The notes below the pieces were generated by a model that worked only from the letters and a program-made list of their open reading frames with translations, did not search any database and was not told the DNA's origin. From assembly GCF_001598855.1 (NCBI RefSeq), contig NZ_BCZS01000023.1, positions 1 to 64,000 of the forward strand: a stretch of DNA of 64,000 nt, given 5' to 3'. This document shows, one piece after another, positions 34,508-43,949 of this stretch (the stretch's first letter is position 1; the number at the start of each line of letters is the position of its first letter). Position numbers and translations under genes: made by a program. Source of the stretch: Pluralibacter gergoviae ATCC 33028 = NBRC 105706. GTDB lineage: Bacteria > Pseudomonadota > Gammaproteobacteria > Enterobacterales > Enterobacteriaceae.

Positions 34508-34756
34508 ATGGATAATTTCCAGCAATCCTGCGAAGCAGCCTATCGCTTTATTGCGCAACAAAAGCGCACCACCGCGAAAGAAATTCGCCGCACCGAACAC
34601 TTTAAATTTCATGAGTGGGGGGACATTCTTTTCTATCTCAGACATGCTTATGGCGTCGTCAGCATTCGCGGCAAAGGGATTTTTATCAATGAGGAGACGT
34701 ATCTGCAGTGGCTAAAATCGCCAACCGGCCCGCTGGTACGCAGTTCCACAAAATAG
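34508..34756 (+). CDS. Small hypothetical protein, 82 aa
   Basis: A strong ribosome site (AGGAGG, 6 nt from ATG) supports translation. The sequence looks like a small winged-helix-like or DNA-associated protein: a helix with TTAKEIRR, then FHEWGDILFYLRHAYGVVSIRGKGIFI. No family recognised with confidence. It lies 111 bp downstream of the DASS carrier. Confidence 0.6.
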   Translation: MDNFQQSCEAAYRFIAQQKRTTAKEIRRTEHFKFHEWGDILFYLRHAYGVVSIRGKGIFINEETYLQWLKSPTGPLVRSSTK

Positions 34757-34977
34757 TGGCGAAGTCCCCCGTCCGCAGGTCGCGATACACCATTTTTCAC
34801 CGCCCGGCGCAGGGCCACTTGCGGTTAGCGAAAATCCCCCTGCGCCGCCTTTTATCTTTATCGCGCACGTCCTCATTTATTTATCGGCGTTATTAACGGG
34901 CCGGTGAATTATTATTTCAGTTACGTGACGGAAAGAAACTAAATTCACTATTTAGAAACTAATTAAACAGGAGTGAA

Positions 34978-34993
34978 TGTGATCGCAATCACC
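34978..34993. promoter_or_regulatory. Candidate CRP site upstream of AEC transporter
   Basis: TGTGA-TCGCAA-TCACC, nearly the full CRP consensus (TGTGA-N6-TCACA), centred about 80 bp upstream of the ATG at 35068. It suggests cAMP-dependent control of the transporter and malic enzyme. The rest of the 34757-35067 gap is AT-rich and empty of genes. Confidence 0.65.
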
Positions 34994-35067
34994 CCCGGAA
35001 GTATTCTTTAGCGGTTAGATTAATTTATAAATAAAACCCAATAACCCCTCACCCTACAGGACCGCGT

Positions 35068-36015
35068 ATGTCTTCATTACTCCTGCAATCACTGTTTCCG
35101 CTGGTATTTGTTATGCTGCTCGGCTGGCTAAGCGGAAAATTAGGTTATATCCGACGCGAGGATAGTAGTATCCTCGCCAGCGTGGTAATAAAATTCGCGC
35201 TGCCCTTTCATCTTTTTATTGGCGCCCTGAATACCGATCCGGAAAAAATAAAGAATATCTCTTTTATGGCCGTCCTGGTCATTGGCCTGATGGGCGCCTG
35301 GCTGTTCACGCTGCTTCTCTCGCGCTACGTCTTTAAGCACGATATTCGCACCAGCGCCATTCAGTCCCTGGTCTGCGCCTTCCCCGATATGGCCTATTTC
35401 GGCGCTCCGGTCCTGGCGGTGCTGATCGGCCCGGAGGGCTTTCTCGGCGTGCTGATAGGCAATCTGGTCACCAGCATTTTAATGATCCCGCTGACCATCG
35501 TGCTGATTCGCATGGGAGAAAAAGAGCCCGAAGAGCGCTTTTCCACCCAAAGCCCGCTGCAGATGATTATGCATAACCTGGTCAAATCGGTGCAAAATCC
35601 CATCGTCTGGATCCCGGTAACCGGCGTGGTACTGAGCCTGCTGGGGATAAAGATACCGCACCTGCTGAGTATGCCGATCGAAATGGTCGGCAAGGTCGCC
35701 GGCGGCCTCTCGCTGTTCACTCTCGGCCTGCTGTTTTACGGCGAAAGCCCGAAACTTAACCTCCAGACCTGCACCAATATCGGCATTAAAAATCTGCTTC
35801 AGCCGGCGATCATGGCCTGCGCGGGGCTGGCCTTTGGCCTCAGCCATACGCTGCTGCAGCAGGCGGTAATTATCGGCGCCACCCCCACGGCCATCGCCGC
35901 AGGGATGTTTGCCTTACGCAGCGACACCTATATCGAAAACGCGTCATCGACCATTTTAATTGGCACCGCCATCGGCGTGCTGACGGAGGGCATTATGATC
36001 TATTTAATCTCATAG
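35068..36015 (+). CDS. AEC-family (auxin efflux carrier type) transporter
   Basis: A 315-residue membrane protein with the ten-helix AEC layout: N-terminal LFPLVFVMLLGWLSGKLGYI, then KFALPFHLFIGAL, and the C-terminal repeat with GATPTAIAAGMFAL. Family members include MdcF and MleP, which move malonate and malate. It is followed 91 bp later by NAD-malic enzyme, so malate (or a related acid) is the likely substrate. Confidence 0.88.
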   Translation: MSSLLLQSLFPLVFVMLLGWLSGKLGYIRREDSSILASVVIKFALPFHLFIGALNTDPEKIKNISFMAVLVIGLMGAWLFTLLLSRYVFKHDIRTSAIQSLVCAFPDMAYFGAPVLAVLIGPEGFLGVLIGNLVTSILMIPLTIVLIRMGEKEPEERFSTQSPLQMIMHNLVKSVQNPIVWIPVTGVVLSLLGIKIPHLLSMPIEMVGKVAGGLSLFTLGLLFYGESPKLNLQTCTNIGIKNLLQPAIMACAGLAFGLSHTLLQQAVIIGATPTAIAAGMFALRSDTYIENASSTILIGTAIGVLTEGIMIYLIS

Positions 36016-36106
36016 CGGTAAATTTTCATCTGTCATATGGCAAAGACTTTTTCCCTGGTGAATTAACGCCTGCGTTAATCCACAGCTGTTAATCCTGGAG
36101 TAACAT

Positions 36107-37792
36107 ATGTCACACCAAGAGGTTCTGTATACTCCCTATAATGGTCCGGTACTGCTGGACACACCATTATTAAATAAGGGCTTAGCCTTCACCGACCGTG
36201 AACGCGACAGCCTGAATTTACACGGGCTGCTGCCACATAATATTGAAACCATAGAAGAGCAGACCCAGCGCGCCTGGCAGCAGTTTTGCCATTTTAATCG
36301 TGAGATTTCACGCCACGTCTTTTTACGCAATATTCAGGACACCAACGAGACGCTGTTTTATCGGCTGGTGCGCGAGCATTTAAAAGAGACGTTACCCATT
36401 ATTTATACGCCAACCGTCGGGGATGCCTGCGAACACTTTTCTGAAATCTATCGCCGGGCGCGCGGGCTGTTTATCGCCTGGCCAAACCGCGATCACATCG
36501 ATGAGATGCTGCAAGGCTTCTCCCGCCACGATATCCGGGTCATTGTAGTGACCGACGGAGAGCGGATTCTCGGCCTCGGGGATCAGGGGATCGGCGGCAT
36601 GGGGATCCCCATCGGCAAGCTGTCGCTGTACACCGCCTGCGGCGGGATCAATCCGGCATCAACGCTGCCCATTATGCTCGACGTCGGCACCAATAACCCG
36701 CAGCACCTCAACAATCCGCTGTATATGGGCTGGCGCCACCCGCGCATCAGCGACGATGAGTATCTGGCGTTTATGGATATGTTTATTGAGGCGGTGAAGC
36801 AGCGCTGGCCGGACGTGCTGCTGCAGTTCGAAGATTTCGCCCAGCGCAACGCCACCAGGCTGCTGGAGCGCTACCGCGACCGTCTCTGCTGCTTCAATGA
36901 TGATATTCAGGGCACGGCGGCGGTCGCCACCGGGACCCTGATGGCCGCCGTTCATGCCGCCGGATCGCGCCTGCGGGAGCAGCGGGTGGTCTTCGTCGGC
37001 GGCGGCTCCGCCGGGTGCGGCATCGCCGAGAAAATTATCGCGCTGATGGTGGAGGATGGCCTCAGCGAAAGCGAGGCCCGGGATCGTATCTTTATGGTCG
37101 ATCGCCACGGCCTGCTGACTGAGGAGACGCCCGACCTGCTGGACTTCCAGCGCCGGCTGGCGACCCGCAGGGAGATCCTCTCCGGATGGGGGCTCGGGGC
37201 CGGGTCCGCCTCTCTGATGGACGTCGTGCAGCAGGTGCGCCCCACGGTCCTGATTGGCGTTTCTGGCCAGCCGGGCCTGTTCAGCGAGGCGCTGATTAAA
37301 GAGATGCACCGCCACTGCCCGCGGCCGATCGTCATGCCGCTGTCGAACCCCACCTCGCGGGTGGAAGCGCTGCCGAAGGATCTGATTATCTGGACCCGCG
37401 GCGCGGCGCTGATTGCCACCGGCAGCCCCTTCGAGCCGGTGCAGTTCGACGAGGCCACCATTGAGATAGCCCAGTGCAACAATGCCTACATCTTCCCCGG
37501 TCTCGGGCTGGGCGTGCTCGCCGCACGCGCCAGGCGGGTCACCGAGGGGATGCTCTCCGCCGCCAGCCGCAGCCTGGCGATGCGCTCCCCGCTGATGAAC
37601 AATCAAAAAGGCGGCCTGCTGCCGCCCATTGAGCAGATACGGGAGATCTCCCTGGACATTGCCCTGAGCGTCGCCCGGGCCGCAGTGGCGGAAGGGATCG
37701 CCCCTCCGTGCGAGGAGGCGGCCCTGCAGCAGCAGATCGAGGAGACCTACTGGCAGGCGAACTATGCCACCTACCGCCACTCGGCGCTGTAG
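36107..37792 (+). CDS. NAD-dependent malic enzyme (MaeA/SfcA-type)
   Basis: A 561-residue oxaloacetate-decarboxylating malate dehydrogenase matching E. coli MaeA (565 aa) over its length. Seen: [24 protein letters not shown] with the catalytic Tyr, the long [20 protein letters not shown] signature in part, FEDFAQ with metal-binding acids, [11 protein letters not shown] and the NAD fold [11 protein letters not shown]. It turns malate into pyruvate, CO2 and NADH. Pairing with an AEC carrier and a CRP-like site suggests an inducible malate-utilisation copy rather than the housekeeping gene. Confidence 0.93.
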   Translation: MSHQEVLYTPYNGPVLLDTPLLNKGLAFTDRERDSLNLHGLLPHNIETIEEQTQRAWQQFCHFNREISRHVFLRNIQDTNETLFYRLVREHLKETLPIIYTPTVGDACEHFSEIYRRARGLFIAWPNRDHIDEMLQGFSRHDIRVIVVTDGERILGLGDQGIGGMGIPIGKLSLYTACGGINPASTLPIMLDVGTNNPQHLNNPLYMGWRHPRISDDEYLAFMDMFIEAVKQRWPDVLLQFEDFAQRNATRLLERYRDRLCCFNDDIQGTAAVATGTLMAAVHAAGSRLREQRVVFVGGGSAGCGIAEKIIALMVEDGLSESEARDRIFMVDRHGLLTEETPDLLDFQRRLATRREILSGWGLGAGSASLMDVVQQVRPTVLIGVSGQPGLFSEALIKEMHRHCPRPIVMPLSNPTSRVEALPKDLIIWTRGAALIATGSPFEPVQFDEATIEIAQCNNAYIFPGLGLGVLAARARRVTEGMLSAASRSLAMRSPLMNNQKGGLLPPIEQIREISLDIALSVARAAVAEGIAPPCEEAALQQQIEETYWQANYATYRHSAL

Positions 37793-37798
37793 AAAACC

Positions 37799-37820
37799 GC
37801 GCGCGGCGCCGGCCGCGCGC
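37799..37820. terminator. GC-rich hairpin between convergent genes
   Basis: GCGCGCGGC pairs with GCCGCGCGC around GCCG just after the malic enzyme stop. No T-run follows, so efficiency is uncertain. Confidence 0.4.
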
Positions 37821-37847
37821 TATCCGCATCTTCCCGCCCGGCGCGCG

Positions 37848-38990
37848 CTACGCCGAATTCTCACCCGACCGTTTATCAAACAGCGCCGCGATTTTGTGAT
37901 AAAGCCAGGGCACGTGGCGCACCGGCTCCAGGATCACGATGCCGAACAGAATGCCCAGCAGGCGCTCAATGCCGGGATCGACGCTGATGGCCGCGTAGTG
38001 GTCCGGCACGAGGATAACCAGCAGCGCGAGCGTAAACTGGGTACCAATGTATTTTATCTTCAGGGCGCCGTTTTCAATAATGCGCCCGATGACCACCCCG
38101 GCGGCAAGCAGCAGGGTTAGCAGCCAGATGTGCTGATGGCTGACGATCAGGGCGACAAAGCCGAGAAGCGCGCCGGACAGGCAGCCGATAAAGCGGTGAA
38201 TGATCTTGGTGGTGGTCGGATGCTTCGGGCCGCTGAAAACGCTCAGGGGCACCATCATCACCGCCATAATCGTGATACAGGTTTGCGACACCGAGACAAT
38301 ATCAAACCGCTGCCAGATGAAGGGCAGAAACGCCATGGCAATGGCGGCCTGCACCGCGTGCCAGAACGCCGACTTGTGCCAGTAGATCTTTTCACTTTTA
38401 CTCAGCGGTTTTCCCGGCGCGGCGCGCAGATGCAGCGCAAATCGCGGCCGCACAAGCCAGGTGGAGAGGGCGCTTATCAGGATACAGGCGACGGTTCCCA
38501 CCGCCACCTCCTCGATGCGCGAAAGGGCATATGCCTGAAAGTTGCCCCCGTTCTGAATGCCGTCCATCACCACCATGGCAAAGGTGATCCCCATAAACAG
38601 CCAGGCATAGCTGTGGCGAAACAGCAGCGCGTTATAGAGCGTCACGCCGGTCATCGCCGCCAGTATCAGGCTGCTGAGCACCATATCGGGAAACAGCTTT
38701 TCGACCTGCACGGCGAGCAGCGCGCCGAGAACGGTGCCCGCGACCCGCAGCCCGCCCCGCTGGAGGCTGTCCAGCACGTGGCCGCGCATCACCATATAGC
38801 CGCTGAAGGCCGCCCAGCCCACGTACTGGACGTGGAGCAGATGGGAAAAAACAATCGCCAGCAGTACGGCGAGCACCGACTCCCCGCAGTCGATAAGGCG
38901 CGCCGGAGAGCGAAAACCGGTGCGAAAATCGTCGAAGATGTCGTGAAAGAGCTGCGGGAGTGAACGGAGTTTTGCGATAAATCCAGGCAT
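37848..38990 (-). CDS. FUSC-family inner-membrane protein
   Basis: A 380-residue protein with two bundles of membrane helices separated by a short cytoplasmic linker (RPRFALHLRAAPGKPLSKSEK). It matches the half-length FUSC/aromatic acid exporter type (YccS/YhcP/AaeB relatives). The role is probably efflux or envelope. It lies downstream of the ArsR gene on the same strand and convergent with malic enzyme. Confidence 0.82.
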   Translation of the reverse strand: MPGFIAKLRSLPQLFHDIFDDFRTGFRSPARLIDCGESVLAVLLAIVFSHLLHVQYVGWAAFSGYMVMRGHVLDSLQRGGLRVAGTVLGALLAVQVEKLFPDMVLSSLILAAMTGVTLYNALLFRHSYAWLFMGITFAMVVMDGIQNGGNFQAYALSRIEEVAVGTVACILISALSTWLVRPRFALHLRAAPGKPLSKSEKIYWHKSAFWHAVQAAIAMAFLPFIWQRFDIVSVSQTCITIMAVMMVPLSVFSGPKHPTTTKIIHRFIGCLSGALLGFVALIVSHQHIWLLTLLLAAGVVIGRIIENGALKIKYIGTQFTLALLVILVPDHYAAISVDPGIERLLGILFGIVILEPVRHVPWLYHKIAALFDKRSGENSA

Positions 38991-39100
38991 GTGAACGCTG
39001 TGTTATTAAATAAATGTTATAAAAATTATACGCAATTTAGGCTTTTCCGGATGTGTCAGAAGATAAAATCGCATTTCAGGACAACCCGCCGCGTCCGGAG

Positions 39101-39436
39101 TCACGCCCCGGCTTCGGGCGCGCGCTCCTCCCGCCACGCGCCGAGCACCATCCCCACCAGCCCCGGAAACTTTGCCTCCAGCTCCTGATGGCGAATCTGG
39201 GTGTGCAGATCCCGGCCAATCATCGTTGCCCGGATCAGCCCGTTCTCCCGCAGAATGCGAAAGTGGTGCGAGGCGTTGGTTTTGCCGATCCCCAGCGCGG
39301 CGTATACGTCGGCGCAGGCGGTCAGGCCGCGTTTATCCAGAATGAGCAGGATATTCAGGCGCACCGGCTCAGAGAGGGCGTGCATCAGCATGTCGATGGT
39401 GACGGCGGACATCTCGGGGTGAAATCGTTGTTTCAT
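39101..39436 (-). CDS. ArsR-family winged-helix repressor
   Basis: A 111-residue regulator with the ArsR HTH: ALSEPVRLNILLIL near the N-terminus, DVYAALGIGKTNASHHFRILRENGLI as recognition region. No ArsR-type metal-binding ELCVC motif is present, so it may sense an organic or redox signal. I start at the ATG at 39436; a TTG at 39448 would add four residues. It faces the flavodoxin-like reductase across a perfect 28-bp palindrome, its likely operator. Confidence 0.85.
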   Translation of the reverse strand: MKQRFHPEMSAVTIDMLMHALSEPVRLNILLILDKRGLTACADVYAALGIGKTNASHHFRILRENGLIRATMIGRDLHTQIRHQELEAKFPGLVGMVLGAWREERAPEAGA

Positions 39437-39469
39437 CGCTTCAGGCAAATTCTCAGTGACAAAGGGGCC

Positions 39470-39497
39470 AAATGGTACAATGATTATTGTACCATTT
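39470..39497. promoter_or_regulatory. 28-bp perfect palindrome, probable ArsR-family operator
   Basis: AAATGGTACAAT and ATTGTACCATTT are perfect 12-bp arms around GATT, ending 23 bp before the reductase ATG and 34 bp from the ArsR start. Placed to repress both. Confidence 0.75.
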
Positions 39498-39520
39498 AAC
39501 GGTTAATAACGGAGTCCGCC

Positions 39521-40243
39521 ATGCACGTTCTCGTTGTTTACGCCCATCCCTCACGCCGCTCGTTCAACGGCGCCCTGCTGGATGCGGTGATTGAAGAGGT
39601 TAACAGCCTCGGGCACACAATTGAAGTTTCCGACCTCTACGCCGAGGGCTTTAACGCCTGCGGCGGTCCGCAGGATTTTATCGAGCTGCAGGAGCCGGCG
39701 CAGTTTCACTATCAGAGCGAGCAGAAAAGCGCCGCCCTCAGCGATAACTTTGTTCCGGAGATCGCCCGCGAGCAGGCGCGCCTGCGCCGCGCCGATCTGC
39801 TGATCCTGCAGTTTCCCCTCTGGTGGGGCGGCGTACCCGCCATTCTGAAAGGCTGGTTCGATCGCGTCGCCACCTACGGAGTGGCCTACGCCGACGGTAT
39901 GCGCTTCGAGTCCGGCCTGTTTAAAGGCCGCCGGAGCCTCGTCAGCGTGACCACCGGCGGCACGCCGGCGCGCTTTTCCGAAGCGGGCGACTACGGGCCG
40001 ATAGAGAAGGTTCTCTGGCCGGTACAGCAGCTGTTTCTTGGCTACCTCGGCTTCGCGCGGGTGCCGCCGCAGGTTGCCTGGGCGGTGGCGCGCGTTGAGG
40101 ATGAGGCGCGGCGTGAGGCGGTCAGCGCCCTCAGGCTGCGGGTGCGGGAGCTGCTGGAGGCCCCCTACCAGCGCCGGGAGCTGCCCACTCCGCAGGCGCT
40201 GCTGGCCGCGGTCGGCAACCGCGACTGGCGGTACAAAGGGTAA
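39521..40243 (+). CDS. NAD(P)H:quinone oxidoreductase, flavodoxin-like fold
   Basis: A 240-residue NQO1/KefF-type flavoprotein: MHVLVVYAHPSRRSFNG with the FAD/FMN phosphate loop, LILQFPLWWGGVPAILKGWFDRV near 95 and VSVTTGGTP around 145. Such enzymes reduce quinones by two electrons and protect against electrophiles. Its divergent ArsR partner and shared palindrome point to inducible detoxification. Confidence 0.88.
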   Translation: MHVLVVYAHPSRRSFNGALLDAVIEEVNSLGHTIEVSDLYAEGFNACGGPQDFIELQEPAQFHYQSEQKSAALSDNFVPEIAREQARLRRADLLILQFPLWWGGVPAILKGWFDRVATYGVAYADGMRFESGLFKGRRSLVSVTTGGTPARFSEAGDYGPIEKVLWPVQQLFLGYLGFARVPPQVAWAVARVEDEARREAVSALRLRVRELLEAPYQRRELPTPQALLAAVGNRDWRYKG

Positions 40244-40547
40244 TCGCCAGGGCCGCGAGGCGGCGGCCCGCCCGCCGCCAGATCACAATTATGAAACATT
40301 ATATATACAAATAATCAATAGCATTCCCCTCGTCATTCACTCCACCAATGTTTTTTAAAAGTCATTATTAATCAGTTTGATAACCGCATAACTGCTGCCC
40401 TGAATGCGCTGCCGGCCTCCCTTCCGGCCAGCGTCTCAATTCACGTTCGCTTAAGCGGGCGTTAGGCAATCCCTAATTCATGGCGAAGCGCTTTTCACAT
40501 ACTTCTGTTAGTCATCAGATGCACATGCCTAAGCAGGAGTGAACAGC
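40244..40547. other. Intergenic promoter region of CoA-ester operon
   Basis: No gene. GC-rich just after the reductase, then AT-rich (40290-40390). A short palindrome CGCTTAAGCG sits at 40448-40457, and a good ribosome site (GCAGGAG) precedes 40548. The operon promoter must lie here but I cannot define it. Confidence 0.4.
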
Positions 40548-41342
40548 ATGGATTACGTTGAGCGATCGTTTTTATTCGTGCCGGGCGACCGGAGCGAGCG
40601 ATTTGAGAAAGCGAAAAGCAGCGGGTCGGACGCCATCATCATTGACCTTGAGGATGCGGTTACGCCGGAAAATAAGCGCCTCGCCCGGGAGAATGCCCTT
40701 CGCTATCTGCAGGCGGGCAACCGCGCCTTTATCCGCATCAACGCCGCCGGCAGCGAGTGGTTTGAGGCCGATCTGCAGGTGATTGCCGACGGCCGCTGCG
40801 CCGGGGCGTTTTTGTCGAAGGCCGAAAGCGCGCAGCAGGTTGCCGCCGTTGCCGGGCGCTGCGCCAGCGTCTATCCGATTATCGAAAGCGCCCGCGGCTT
40901 CAGGAACCTGCAGGCCATCAGCCAGGCACCGGGGGTAAAGCGGCTGGCGTTCGGCACCCTCGACTTCAGCCTCGACACCGGCATGGCGGATAACGATCGG
41001 GTGCTGATTGCCGTGCGCACGGAAATTGTGCTCACCTCGCGCCTGGCCGGACTGCAGCCCCCCATCGATGGCGTCACCACCGAGTTTCGCAATACCGACC
41101 GCACCGTGCTCGACGCCACCCACTCCCGCGAAATGGGCTTCGGCGGCAAGCTCTGCATCCATCCGGCGCAGGTTCCCTGCGTCAATAACGTCTTCGGCTA
41201 CTCCGACGAGGAGATAGCCTGGGCCGACAACATTCTGAGTCTGAGTCAGTCATCTTACGGGGCCGTCAGCGATAACGGGAAGATGGTCGATAAGCCGGTG
41301 CTTGAGAAAGCAAAGCGCATCCTCGCCCACCGTTTTTCGTAG
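40548..41342 (+). CDS. CitE-like CoA-ester lyase (citramalyl-CoA lyase candidate)
   Basis: A 264-residue TIM-barrel lyase of the HpcH/HpaI/CitE family: RSFLFVPGDRSERFEKA, IIDLEDAV with the Mg ligand, YPIIESARG, FGTLDFSLD, and KLCIHPAQV near the C-terminus. Family members cleave citryl-, malyl- or citramalyl-CoA. The ATG at 40548 is preferred over a GTG three codons earlier, because GCAGGAG lies 8 nt upstream. As first gene of an operon with a mesaconyl-CoA-hydratase-like enzyme, cleavage of citramalyl-CoA to acetyl-CoA and pyruvate is the best inference. Confidence 0.85.
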   Translation: MDYVERSFLFVPGDRSERFEKAKSSGSDAIIIDLEDAVTPENKRLARENALRYLQAGNRAFIRINAAGSEWFEADLQVIADGRCAGAFLSKAESAQQVAAVAGRCASVYPIIESARGFRNLQAISQAPGVKRLAFGTLDFSLDTGMADNDRVLIAVRTEIVLTSRLAGLQPPIDGVTTEFRNTDRTVLDATHSREMGFGGKLCIHPAQVPCVNNVFGYSDEEIAWADNILSLSQSSYGAVSDNGKMVDKPVLEKAKRILAHRFS

Positions 41343-41362
41343 CCCCGCAGCAGGAGAGAGAA

Positions 41363-42112
41363 ATGAAAGCCTTAGTCTGTGTAAAACAGGTCGTTGACCA
41401 CAAAGTCAAAATCCGCATCAGGCAGGACCGCTCCGGGGTTGATACCGCGGACGTTAAGCTGAGCATCAATCCGTTTGACGAAATCGCCGTCGAAGAGGCC
41501 GTGCGCCTGAAGGAGAAAGGGGCTATCGGCGAGATTGTCGCCGTCTCCGCCGGCGGCGCCGGGGTCGCCGACGTGCTGCGTACCGCCCTCGCAATGGGGG
41601 CCGACCGGGCCATCCACCTGCAGAGCGATGCCGCCCTCGCCCCGCTGACGGTAGCCAAAGCGCTGGCCGCCCTGTGCGACGAAGAAAACCCTGACCTGAT
41701 CCTGCTGGGCAAGCAGGCCATCGACGACGACTGCAACCAGGTGGGCCAGATGCTCGCCGCCCTGCGCGATCTTCCCCAGGCCACCAACGCCAGCGAAATC
41801 ACCCTTGCCGACGGCAGCGTAACCGTTACCCGCGAAGTGGACGGCGGGCTGGAAACCCTGCGGCTGACGCTGCCGGCGACGATCACCGCCGATCTGCGGC
41901 TCAACGCGCCGCGCAACATCAGCCTGCCCAGCATCATGAAGGCGAAGAAGAAGCCGCTGGAGAGCCGCAGCCTTGAAAGCCTCGGCGTCGCGACGACCTC
42001 GCGGCTGACGACCCTGCGCGTCGAGGAGCCCGCCGCCCGCGCCGCCGGGGTCATGGTGGACGATGTCGACGCCCTGGTAAGCAAACTCAAAAACGCCGAA
42101 CAGCTGATTTAA
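41363..42112 (+). CDS. Electron transfer flavoprotein beta subunit
   Basis: A 249-residue EtfB: MKALVCVKQVVDHKVKI start, NPFDEIAVEEAVRLKE near 40, and the AMP-binding LLGKQAIDDDCNQVGQMLA block near 115, followed by a DLRLNAPRNISLPSIMKAKKK-like C-terminal segment. With the alpha subunit it accepts electrons from the acyl-CoA dehydrogenase of the same operon. It is separate from fixA-like carnitine genes. Confidence 0.9.
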   Translation: MKALVCVKQVVDHKVKIRIRQDRSGVDTADVKLSINPFDEIAVEEAVRLKEKGAIGEIVAVSAGGAGVADVLRTALAMGADRAIHLQSDAALAPLTVAKALAALCDEENPDLILLGKQAIDDDCNQVGQMLAALRDLPQATNASEITLADGSVTVTREVDGGLETLRLTLPATITADLRLNAPRNISLPSIMKAKKKPLESRSLESLGVATTSRLTTLRVEEPAARAAGVMVDDVDALVSKLKNAEQLI

Positions 42113-42122
42113 GGAGAGAGTC

Positions 42123-43064
42123 ATGACCAGTTTAGTCATTACCGAACTGAGCGGCGGCGCGCTGCTTCCCGCCACCCTCAATACCGTGAGCGCCGCAGCG
42201 GCCATCGGCAGCGAGGTGCATCTGCTGCTGGTGGGTGCCGAGGTAGAAGAGGCGGCGGTGGCCGCCAGCCGCCTGCAGCCCGTGTCGCAGGTTTTCGTCG
42301 CCTGCGGCCCGCAGTTTGCCGAGCCGCTGGCGGAAAATATGCAGCGCCAGGTGCTCGATTTCCTCGCCAGGCGCGAGGGGCAGTATCAGGCGGTACTCTT
42401 CCCCGCCACCAGCTTCGGCAAGAACTGCGCGCCGCGCGTGGCCGCGAAGCTCGACGTATTCCAGGTCAGCGACATCACCGGGGTGGTCGATGCCAGCACC
42501 TTTGAGCGGCCCATCTACGCCGGGAACGCTATCGCCACGGTGCGCAGCGACGACGCCATCAAAGTGATCACCGTGCGCCCCACCGCCTTCCCGCCCGCCG
42601 ACAGCGGCGAAGCGTGCCGGATTGAACACTGCGAGGCGGTTGAAGGCACCGCCGCCGCCGCCTTCGTCAGCCGCCGGGTCACCCAGAGCGACCGGCCGGA
42701 CCTGCAGTCCGCCGGCATCGTGGTCTCCGGCGGCCGCGCGCTGGGCAGCGCCCAGGCGTTCGACGAGATCGTCAACCGGCTGGCGGATAAGCTCGGCGCC
42801 GCGGTCGGCGCCAGCCGGGCCGCGGTGGATGCCGGCTACGCCCCCAACGATTACCAGGTGGGCCAGACCGGCAAAATCGTCGCCCCCAAACTCTATATTG
42901 CCCTCGGCATCTCCGGCGCCATCCAGCATCTGGCGGGCATGAAGGAGTCCGGGGTGGTGGTGGCTATCAATAAAGATCCCGATGCGCCCATTTTTTCCGT
43001 GGCCGATTACGGCCTCGCCGCCGACGTTTTCGACGCGGTTCCCGAACTTATCCGCAAACTCTGA
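42123..43064 (+). CDS. Electron transfer flavoprotein alpha subunit
   Basis: A 313-residue EtfA with the C-terminal FAD domain: [10 protein letters not shown] near 198, [23 protein letters not shown] around 250 and [11 protein letters not shown]. The start is 10 bp after etfB, with GGAGAG upstream. It forms the heterodimer that shuttles electrons to the ETF:quinone oxidoreductase at 47792. Confidence 0.92.
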   Translation: MTSLVITELSGGALLPATLNTVSAAAAIGSEVHLLLVGAEVEEAAVAASRLQPVSQVFVACGPQFAEPLAENMQRQVLDFLARREGQYQAVLFPATSFGKNCAPRVAAKLDVFQVSDITGVVDASTFERPIYAGNAIATVRSDDAIKVITVRPTAFPPADSGEACRIEHCEAVEGTAAAAFVSRRVTQSDRPDLQSAGIVVSGGRALGSAQAFDEIVNRLADKLGAAVGASRAAVDAGYAPNDYQVGQTGKIVAPKLYIALGISGAIQHLAGMKESGVVVAINKDPDAPIFSVADYGLAADVFDAVPELIRKL

Positions 43065-43082
43065 CCGCACAGGGCGCCTTTT

Positions 43083-43940
43083 ATGCACGTACACGATATC
43101 CACGCACCCGATCTTCACCGCTGGCGGCCCGAAGCGCAGCGCCTGACCGATCTGCTGGTGCCCGGCCCGGCCCGCCGCCTGGCCGCTACCCTCGACCGCA
43201 GCGGCGACGATCTGCGCAGCGGCGCGCCGCTGCCGCCGCTGTGGCACTGGCTCTACTTCCTGCCAGCGGACCCGCAGTCGGCCCTGGCCGCCGACGGCCA
43301 TCCGCAGAAAGGGGCCTTCTTACCGCCGGTATCGCTACCGCGCCGCATGTGGGCCGCCGGAACGCTGACCTGGCACAGCCCGCTTCGCCTCGGGGAGAGC
43401 GTTGAGCGCACCTCGCAGGTGAAGGGCATCGAGGAAAAAGAGGGCGCCAGCGGCCGGCTGGTTTTCGTCGAGGTAGAGCACCGCTACCGCGCCGGCGAGC
43501 GGGATCTGCTCACCGAGGTCCACACCATCGTCTATCGCGAGGCGGTGACCGGAGCGCCGGCGACCAGACGGGCCAGCGCCCCGCTGCCGGAGGCGCAGTT
43601 CAGCCGCGAGATCCTCCCCGATCCGCGGCTGCTCTTTCGCTACTCGGCGCTGACCTTTAACACCCATCGCATTCACTACGACCTTGATTACGTTACCCGG
43701 GAAGAGCACTACCCCGGCCTGGTGGTACACGGCCCGCTGACCGCCACCCTGCTGATGGACCTGCTGCGCGAGCACGCGCCGGCGGCAGAGATCCGCAGCA
43801 TGGCGTTCCGCGCCCTGTCGCCGCTGTTCAGCCCCGCTCCCGTGCGCCTGAACGGGCGCATTGATGGCGATACCGCCACCCTGTGGGCCACCGGCCCCGA
43901 CGGCCAGACGGCGATGAAGGCCACGGTACAGATTAACTGA
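43083..43940 (+). CDS. MaoC/FAS1-like hydratase (mesaconyl-C4-CoA hydratase type)
   Basis: A 285-residue double hot-dog hydratase. The N-terminal half is the FAS1-like type (LPPLWHWLYFLP, then RRMWAAGTL), the C-terminal half a MaoC domain with the hydratase-2 motif THRIHYDLDYVT near 200 (catalytic Asp/His) and HYPGLVVHGPLTA. The arrangement matches mesaconyl-C4-CoA hydratase (Meh) and itaconyl-CoA hydratase relatives. In this operon it would hydrate mesaconyl- or itaconyl-CoA to citramalyl-CoA for the CitE-like lyase. Confidence 0.82.
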   Translation: MHVHDIHAPDLHRWRPEAQRLTDLLVPGPARRLAATLDRSGDDLRSGAPLPPLWHWLYFLPADPQSALAADGHPQKGAFLPPVSLPRRMWAAGTLTWHSPLRLGESVERTSQVKGIEEKEGASGRLVFVEVEHRYRAGERDLLTEVHTIVYREAVTGAPATRRASAPLPEAQFSREILPDPRLLFRYSALTFNTHRIHYDLDYVTREEHYPGLVVHGPLTATLLMDLLREHAPAAEIRSMAFRALSPLFSPAPVRLNGRIDGDTATLWATGPDGQTAMKATVQIN

Positions 43941-43949
43941 GGAAAAAAG

